From an uncultured Collinsella sp. (GTDB lineage Bacteria > Actinomycetota > Coriobacteriia > Coriobacteriales > Coriobacteriaceae): a stretch of DNA of 18,102 nucleotides. The stretch is from positions 1 to 18,102 of the forward strand of contig CAAEBN010000062.1 of assembly GCA_900754075.1 (NCBI GenBank), given 5' to 3'. Each line of letters starts with the position of its first letter. The first letter of the stretch is position 1. Positions 14,630-18,102 of the stretch are shown one piece after another. A program made the translations under genes and the position numbers. The notes under the pieces are model-generated. The model made no database searches. It saw only the letters and a program-made list of their open reading frames with translations, and was not told the DNA's origin.

Positions 14630-16627
14630 CTACTGCAGGTCCAGCTGGTCCAGGTATTCCTTGCCGTGCTCCGAGATATGGCGCTTGCGGCCTGCCTCGT
14701 CGTTGCCCAGCAACAGGTTGAACATGGTCTCCATCTTGGTGACGTCCTCGGGTTCCACCTTGATCAGGCGACGCGTCTCGGGGTTCATGGTGGTGAGCCA
14801 CATCATGTCCGGATCGTTCTCACCAAGACCCTTGGAGCGGTTGATGGAGCACTTCTGGTCGCCGATCTCCTTGAGTATGCCGTTCTTCTCGAGCTCGGTG
14901 TAGGCAAAGTAGGTCTTCTCTTTGCAGTTGATCTCGTAGAGCGGAGACTCGGCGATATATACGTAGCCCTCGTCGATGAGCGTGGGCACCAGGCGATAGA
15001 GCATGGTGAGCACGAGCGTGCGGATGTGATAACCGTCGACGTCGGCGTCCGTACAGATGATGACCTTGTTCCAGTTGAGGTTGTCCAGGTCAAAGGCGCC
15101 GAGGTTCTTGATGCGCTTGTCTTTGATCTCCACGCCGCAGCCCAGCACGCGCATGAGGTCCATGATGATGTCGGACTTAAAGATGCGCGGATAGTCCTCC
15201 TTCAAGCAGTTGAGGATCTTACCGCGGACGGGCATAACGCCCTGGAACTCGGCATCGCGCGAGGTGCGAATGGCGCCCGCTGCCGAGTCGCCCTCTACGA
15301 TGTAGATCTCGCGACGGCTCTTGTCCTTGGAGCGGCAGTCGATGAATTTCTGCACGCGGTTGGCCATGTCAGTCTTCTGCTGCAGGTTGGTCTTGATGCT
15401 CTGGCGCGTCTTCTCGGCATTCTCGCGCGAGCGCTTGTTGATGAGCACCTGCTCCATGATCTTGTTGGCGGCGTCTTTGTTCTCGATCAAGTAGGTCGAG
15501 AGGCGCTCCTTAAAGAATGCCGTCATGGCCTGCTGGATAAAGCGGTTATTGATGGCCTTTTTGGTCTGGTTCTCGTAGGACGTCTGGGTGGAGAAGCAGT
15601 TGGTCACCAGTACCAGGCAGTCCTGGACGTCCTGCCACTTAATGCCGCTCTCGTTTTTGTTGTACTTGCCCTGTTGCTTGATGTAGGCATCGATGGCGCT
15701 GGTCAGAGCGCTGCGGGCAGCCTTCTCGGGCGATCCGCCGTTCTCGAGCCACGATGAGTTGTGGTAGTACTCCTGCATCATGAAAGTGCGCGAGAAGCAC
15801 ATGCAAGCAGTGATTTTTACGTTGTAGTCGGGCAGGTCATCGCGATCGCGACCGCGACGGTCGGCCTCGATAAAGAAGGGCTCGGTAAGGTAGTCGGTAC
15901 CGACCTTCTCGAGCACGTAGTCCTCGATGCCCTTGGGGTAGCAAAAGTCCTCTTCGGAAAACTCGCCATCGTCGCCCTCAATGCGCAGGCGGAAGGTCAC
16001 GTTGGCGTTGACCACCGCCTGACGGCGCATGGTCTCGCGATACCAATCGTGGGGAATGCTGATGGAGGTAAAGACCTCAAGATCGGGGCGCCACTTGATG
16101 GTGGTGCCGGTACGGTCCTCATTGCTGGGCTCAATCTCGAGTGCCTTCTTTTTGGCACCGACGACCTTGCCCTTCTTAAAGTGCAGGGAGTACTTGTTGC
16201 CGTCGCGCCAAACCGTGACGTCCATGTACTCGGATGCGTACTGGGTCGCGCACGAGCCCAGGCCGTTGGTACCGAGCGAGAAGTCGTAGTCGCCGCCCTG
16301 GTTGTTATTGTATTTGCCACCGGCGTAGAGCTCGCAAAAGACGAGTTCCCAGTTAAAGCGCTTCTCGGAGGGGTTCCAGTCGAGCGGGCAGCCACGGCCG
16401 TTGTCCTCTACCTGAATGGAGCCATCGCGAAAGGCGGTAAGGGTGATGAGCTTGCCGTAGCCCTGGCGCGCCTCGTCAACGGCGTTGGACAGGATCTCGA
16501 AGGCAGCGTGTGCACAGCCATCGAGTCCGTCCGAGCCAAAGATGACGGCGGGGCGCAGGCGTACGCGCTCCTCGTCCTTGAGCTGGCGGATACTGTCGTT
16601 ACCATAATTTGCGGTGTTTTTTGCCAT
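14630..16627 (-). CDS. Gyrase/topoisomerase IV-like subunit B (second type IIA topoisomerase)
   Basis: This is a 665-residue ATPase subunit, ParE-sized. The GHKL domain has EILSNAVDEA (44-53; Glu44, Asn48), DNGRGCPLD (75-83) and the GTNGLGS lid (119-125); the transducer has QTKKAINN with Lys356. TOPRIM shows EGDSAAG (445-451; Glu445), PVRGKILN and DADVDG (Asp527, Asp529, Asp531), ending with SKGLGENDPDMMW. The usual RPGMYIG turn is RPAVIFG and the usual DNSIDEA is SNAVDEA, so this is a divergent lineage. It forms a heterotetramer with the A-like protein encoded 45 nt downstream and acts on chromosomal DNA. It starts at ATG 16627 behind a weak purine-rich site. The chromosome presumably also has standard gyrA/gyrB elsewhere, which the window cannot show. 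Confidence 0.92.
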   Translation of the reverse strand: MAKNTANYGNDSIRQLKDEERVRLRPAVIFGSDGLDGCAHAAFEILSNAVDEARQGYGKLITLTAFRDGSIQVEDNGRGCPLDWNPSEKRFNWELVFCELYAGGKYNNNQGGDYDFSLGTNGLGSCATQYASEYMDVTVWRDGNKYSLHFKKGKVVGAKKKALEIEPSNEDRTGTTIKWRPDLEVFTSISIPHDWYRETMRRQAVVNANVTFRLRIEGDDGEFSEEDFCYPKGIEDYVLEKVGTDYLTEPFFIEADRRGRDRDDLPDYNVKITACMCFSRTFMMQEYYHNSSWLENGGSPEKAARSALTSAIDAYIKQQGKYNKNESGIKWQDVQDCLVLVTNCFSTQTSYENQTKKAINNRFIQQAMTAFFKERLSTYLIENKDAANKIMEQVLINKRSRENAEKTRQSIKTNLQQKTDMANRVQKFIDCRSKDKSRREIYIVEGDSAAGAIRTSRDAEFQGVMPVRGKILNCLKEDYPRIFKSDIIMDLMRVLGCGVEIKDKRIKNLGAFDLDNLNWNKVIICTDADVDGYHIRTLVLTMLYRLVPTLIDEGYVYIAESPLYEINCKEKTYFAYTELEKNGILKEIGDQKCSINRSKGLGENDPDMMWLTTMNPETRRLIKVEPEDVTKMETMFNLLLGNDEAGRKRHISEHGKEYLDQLDLQ

Positions 16628-16891
16628 ACTCGCTCTCTCGGTGCTCCTTTGCTGCGTTTAAGTCATATAGATAGTCAAGGTAGCATAGCCCAGCCCACAG
16701 GCGATTCCAACCAACACGAAATCCATCGAACAATCGTTCGGATTAACAGGGATAGTGTTTAGTGGTAGCGCGGCATTGTTAAACAAATTTGGATACAGAT
16801 GAATTTTATTTAATAGGGATCTAGTTTTACTAAACAAAATCGAACGATGCTGATCGCACGAGCGGGCACATCGATCGACTATCAATCACGT

Positions 16892-16928
16892 TTACTCGGA
16901 GAAACCCGAGTCGGTTTTGTCCGAGTAA
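16892..16928. repeat. Competing ACTCGG/CCGAGT hairpins in the gyrB-like upstream region
   Basis: TTACTCGG (16892-16899) can pair with CCGAGT (16906-16911) or, over 8 bp, with CCGAGTAA (16921-16928). The surrounding 16628-16950 is AT-rich and holds no supportable gene. It probably contains the promoter and leader of the leftward topoisomerase operon. Role unknown. Confidence 0.5.
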
Positions 16929-16953
16929 GTTTGAATGGCGAATTGAAATTGGT

Positions 16954-17056
16954 ATGTCTGCATGGCGATGACAGACATGGTTTTCATAATGACAGATATA
17001 GTTGACATCTTCTGATAGATGCAATATATTTCTGTCATGTTGCAACGGATATCTGT
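16954..17056. promoter_or_regulatory. Multi-box operator around the XRE promoter
   Basis: ATGACAGA occurs at 16968-16975 and 16989-16996, its inverse TCTGTCAT at 17031-17038, and ATATCTGT (17049-17056) mirrors ACAGATAT (16992-16999). ATGTCTG (16954-16960) also pairs with CAGACAT (16972-16978). The boxes bracket the promoter at 17002-17030, which suggests cooperative autoregulation by the XRE protein. Confidence 0.65.
17002..17030 (+). promoter_or_regulatory. Near-consensus sigma-70 promoter for the XRE operon
   Basis: TTGACA (17002-17007) and TATATT (17025-17030) are separated by exactly 17 bp and lie 49 bp before the XRE start codon. It is the best-matching promoter in the window, and a strong promoter of this kind usually needs repression. 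Confidence 0.88.
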
Positions 17057-17078
17057 TCATTACTACGAAAGGAACTCC

Positions 17079-17309
17079 ATGCCGGGCAAAAAGAACCTAC
17101 GCATGAAGGCGGCGCGCGCGGCGGTTGGCCTTTCGCAAGCTGACTTGGCCGAGGCCGTGGGCGTTACGCGCCAGACCATCGGCCTGATCGAGGCGGGCGG
17201 CTACAACCCCACGCTCAATTTGTGCGTGGCAATCTGCAAAGCGCTACGCGTTACGTTGAACGACTTGTTTTGGGAAGACGAAAACGACGTCGACCCTGAC
17301 GCTCTTTAG
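17079..17309 (+). CDS. Small XRE/Cro-family helix-turn-helix regulator
   Basis: This is a 76-residue, essentially HTH-only protein: MKAARAAVGLSQADLAEAVG, VTRQTIGLIEAGGYNPTLNL and CVAICKALRVTLNDLFW. It belongs to the short YqaE/YgzD-like class of Cro-type regulators that are typically followed by a membrane protein of unknown function. The start is ATG 17079 after AAAGGA, 6 nt away; the open frame to 17019 lies inside the promoter and is excluded. Nine nucleotides separate it from the next gene, so the two form an operon behind the promoter at 17002-17030. Confidence 0.92.
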   Translation: MPGKKNLRMKAARAAVGLSQADLAEAVGVTRQTIGLIEAGGYNPTLNLCVAICKALRVTLNDLFWEDENDVDPDAL

Positions 17310-17318
17310 GAGTTCGCT

Positions 17319-17903
17319 ATGAAATTTGAAGATTTAAAACTCGTGCAAAAGTGGCGTGAATATGCCGGCCCAAAGGATGAGCGCCTGGAGGCTGAGAGCG
17401 CGAAGATCTACAAGATTGGTTTCGTGCTGCTTTCGTTTGGCATGTTGATGATCTTTTTCTACCAGTTTATAGCTCGACAGGTTGCGTGGGTTCACAGCGA
17501 CGCCAGTGAAATGCCGCATGGCTTTGCAACGCCGTTCGAGGCAGCCATGTATTTGTGGCTCGTTCTCGTGATGTTGATTTGCGCAGGACTGCAAACGCGG
17601 AAGGGCTATGTCGATACCAATTGTTTTGGGCAAACCGAGCATCTTCCTGTTGGATATTTCCTGCTTATCAGCGGCCTTAGCGGCGCCGCGTTCGCGCTTG
17701 TTATTGCCGCAATGCGCTGTATCGCTGAGGCGCAGATCGTACCGCTCGAAAGCGTCTTTTGGTTGGCGAACCTGCCCACGGGCGTGTTCTGCGGTGCGAC
17801 GATTTTCGCGGCCACGTTTGCTGCCCTGTGCGCAACGTTTTTCACGGCGAAAAGACGCTGTGCCAAGCTCGAGGCAGAACTCGACGACGCCAGCGATATC
17901 TAA
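17319..17903 (+). CDS. Four-helix membrane protein paired with the XRE regulator
   Basis: This is a 194-residue protein with four predicted membrane spans at about 30-51, 75-92, 110-132 and 148-175. Both ends are charged and probably cytoplasmic: KWREYAGPKDERLEAESAKI before span 1, and AKRRCAKLEAELDD after span 4. No catalytic motif is visible. The pattern fits the DUF families (DUF3169- or DUF6773-like, not certain) found after short XRE regulators. The start is ATG 17319 behind AGGAG. It could be a sensor or anti-regulator controlling its HTH partner, but that is conjecture. A strong terminator follows. Confidence 0.85.
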   Translation: MKFEDLKLVQKWREYAGPKDERLEAESAKIYKIGFVLLSFGMLMIFFYQFIARQVAWVHSDASEMPHGFATPFEAAMYLWLVLVMLICAGLQTRKGYVDTNCFGQTEHLPVGYFLLISGLSGAAFALVIAAMRCIAEAQIVPLESVFWLANLPTGVFCGATIFAATFAALCATFFTAKRRCAKLEAELDDASDI

Positions 17904-17910
17904 TGCGCAA

Positions 17911-17947
17911 GGGACTGGCTCTGGGATATCAGAGCCAGCCCCTTTTT
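17911..17947 (+). terminator. Intrinsic terminator of the XRE-membrane protein operon
   Basis: CTGGCTCTG (17915-17923) pairs with CAGAGCCAG (17930-17938), lengthened by GGG/CCC across a bulged A, and is followed by TTTTT (17943-17947). It starts 7 nt after the upstream stop codon. Confidence 0.92.
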
Positions 17948-17990
17948 GTTCGACGAATAGGGTCAGCGCCGCTCAAAAAGCGGCTGAGAG

Positions 17991-18102
17991 CTAGCGGGAC
18001 CCATCCGTACCGGCTTCATCGCTGCCGCTACGCTCGAGGGCGGTGCGGCGGGCGCTGTAGGCGACGAGACCGGCGCCGGCTGCGGCGAGTGCTGCGGCGG
18101 CA
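17991..18102 (-). CDS. C-terminal end of a probable membrane-anchored protein (partial)
   Basis: The - strand frame entering from the right edge reads AAALAAAGAGLVAYSARRTA, then LERSGSDEAGTDGSR and TAG at 17991-17993. An Ala/Gly/Leu-rich hydrophobic stretch followed by Arg-Arg and a polar tail fits a final transmembrane helix, possibly the tail of a surface-anchored or DUF-type membrane protein. The sorting motif, if any, lies outside the window. A short hairpin (17968-17973 with 17979-17984) lies just past the stop codon, without a T-run. Confidence 0.65.
   Translation of the reverse strand, partial: AAAALAAAGAGLVAYSARRTALERSGSDEAGTDGSR

Noticed and set aside
14297..15757. A 486-codon + strand open frame opposite the topoisomerase genes (and a similar one at 12899-14170)
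   Set aside because: These are GC-rich antisense shadows of two unmistakable type IIA topoisomerase subunits; the Leu/Val/Asp/His-rich translation has no domain signature.
16658..16726. A 22-codon hydrophobic - strand peptide (MDFVLVGIACGLGYATLTIY...) upstream of the gyrB-like gene
   Set aside because: There is no ribosome binding site and its start abuts a small dyad; it could be a membrane micropeptide but chance is equally likely.

Overview
This is an 18.1-kb stretch of a moderately GC-rich (roughly 60%) bacterial chromosome. Gene content, codon use and protein features suggest a gut Coriobacteriia member (Actinomycetota), probably Collinsella or a close relative. The clues are a second gyrase-like subunit pair, SirTM-like sirtuins, an orphan archaeal-type ATPase and many small one-component regulators. 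The genus is inferred from protein character, because there is no rRNA or ribosomal protein gene to anchor it.

Layout. (1) Positions 1-47 are the last codons of a + strand gene, followed by about 385 bp without a gene that holds interleaved CGAATCA-type repeats. (2) Positions 503-4751 are an aldehyde/carbonyl-reduction module. On the - strand lie an aldo/keto reductase and a YqhD-like metal-dependent alcohol dehydrogenase (one operon), and a second aldo/keto reductase divergent from a LysR regulator. A 22-bp motif is shared by the LysR/AKR intergenic region and the AKR1-ADH promoter region, suggesting one regulon. A decayed flavodoxin fragment lies between the AKRs. (3) Positions 4983-6464 hold a MerR regulator divergent from a carboxymuconolactone decarboxylase-cupin fusion, with a textbook MerR-type dyad promoter. 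(4) Positions 6448-9667 hold three tightly packed - strand sirtuin-like genes. Two look like intact class-M (SirTM-type) enzymes; the middle one lacks the zinc module. A TetR regulator is divergent from them. (5) Positions 9664-11125 hold a small cupin divergent from an HxlR regulator, followed by an NADPH-dependent FMN reductase/iron-sulfur flavoprotein-like gene. (6) Positions 11235-12158 hold an ATPase that has lost its Walker A end, abutting a 19-bp tandem repeat. (7) Positions 12344-16627 hold a gyrase/topoisomerase IV-like B-A subunit operon on the - strand. (8) Positions 17079-17903 hold an XRE regulator and a four-helix membrane protein, behind a near-consensus promoter set among repeated operator-like boxes. 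The window closes with the C-terminal end of a - strand gene.

How the parts work together. Sections 2-5 look like an accessory redox/electrophile-response region: four regulators of different families (LysR, MerR, TetR, HxlR) each sit beside NAD(P)- or flavin-dependent or cupin enzymes, with clear dyad sites in most of the divergent promoters. Genes here are packed with tail-to-tail overlaps (6448-6464, 9664-9667) and head-to-tail overlaps. Section 7 is conserved housekeeping-type DNA topology machinery. The most unusual content is the sirtuin triplet, the shared LysR motif, the truncated ATPase with its repeat, and the multi-box XRE operator.
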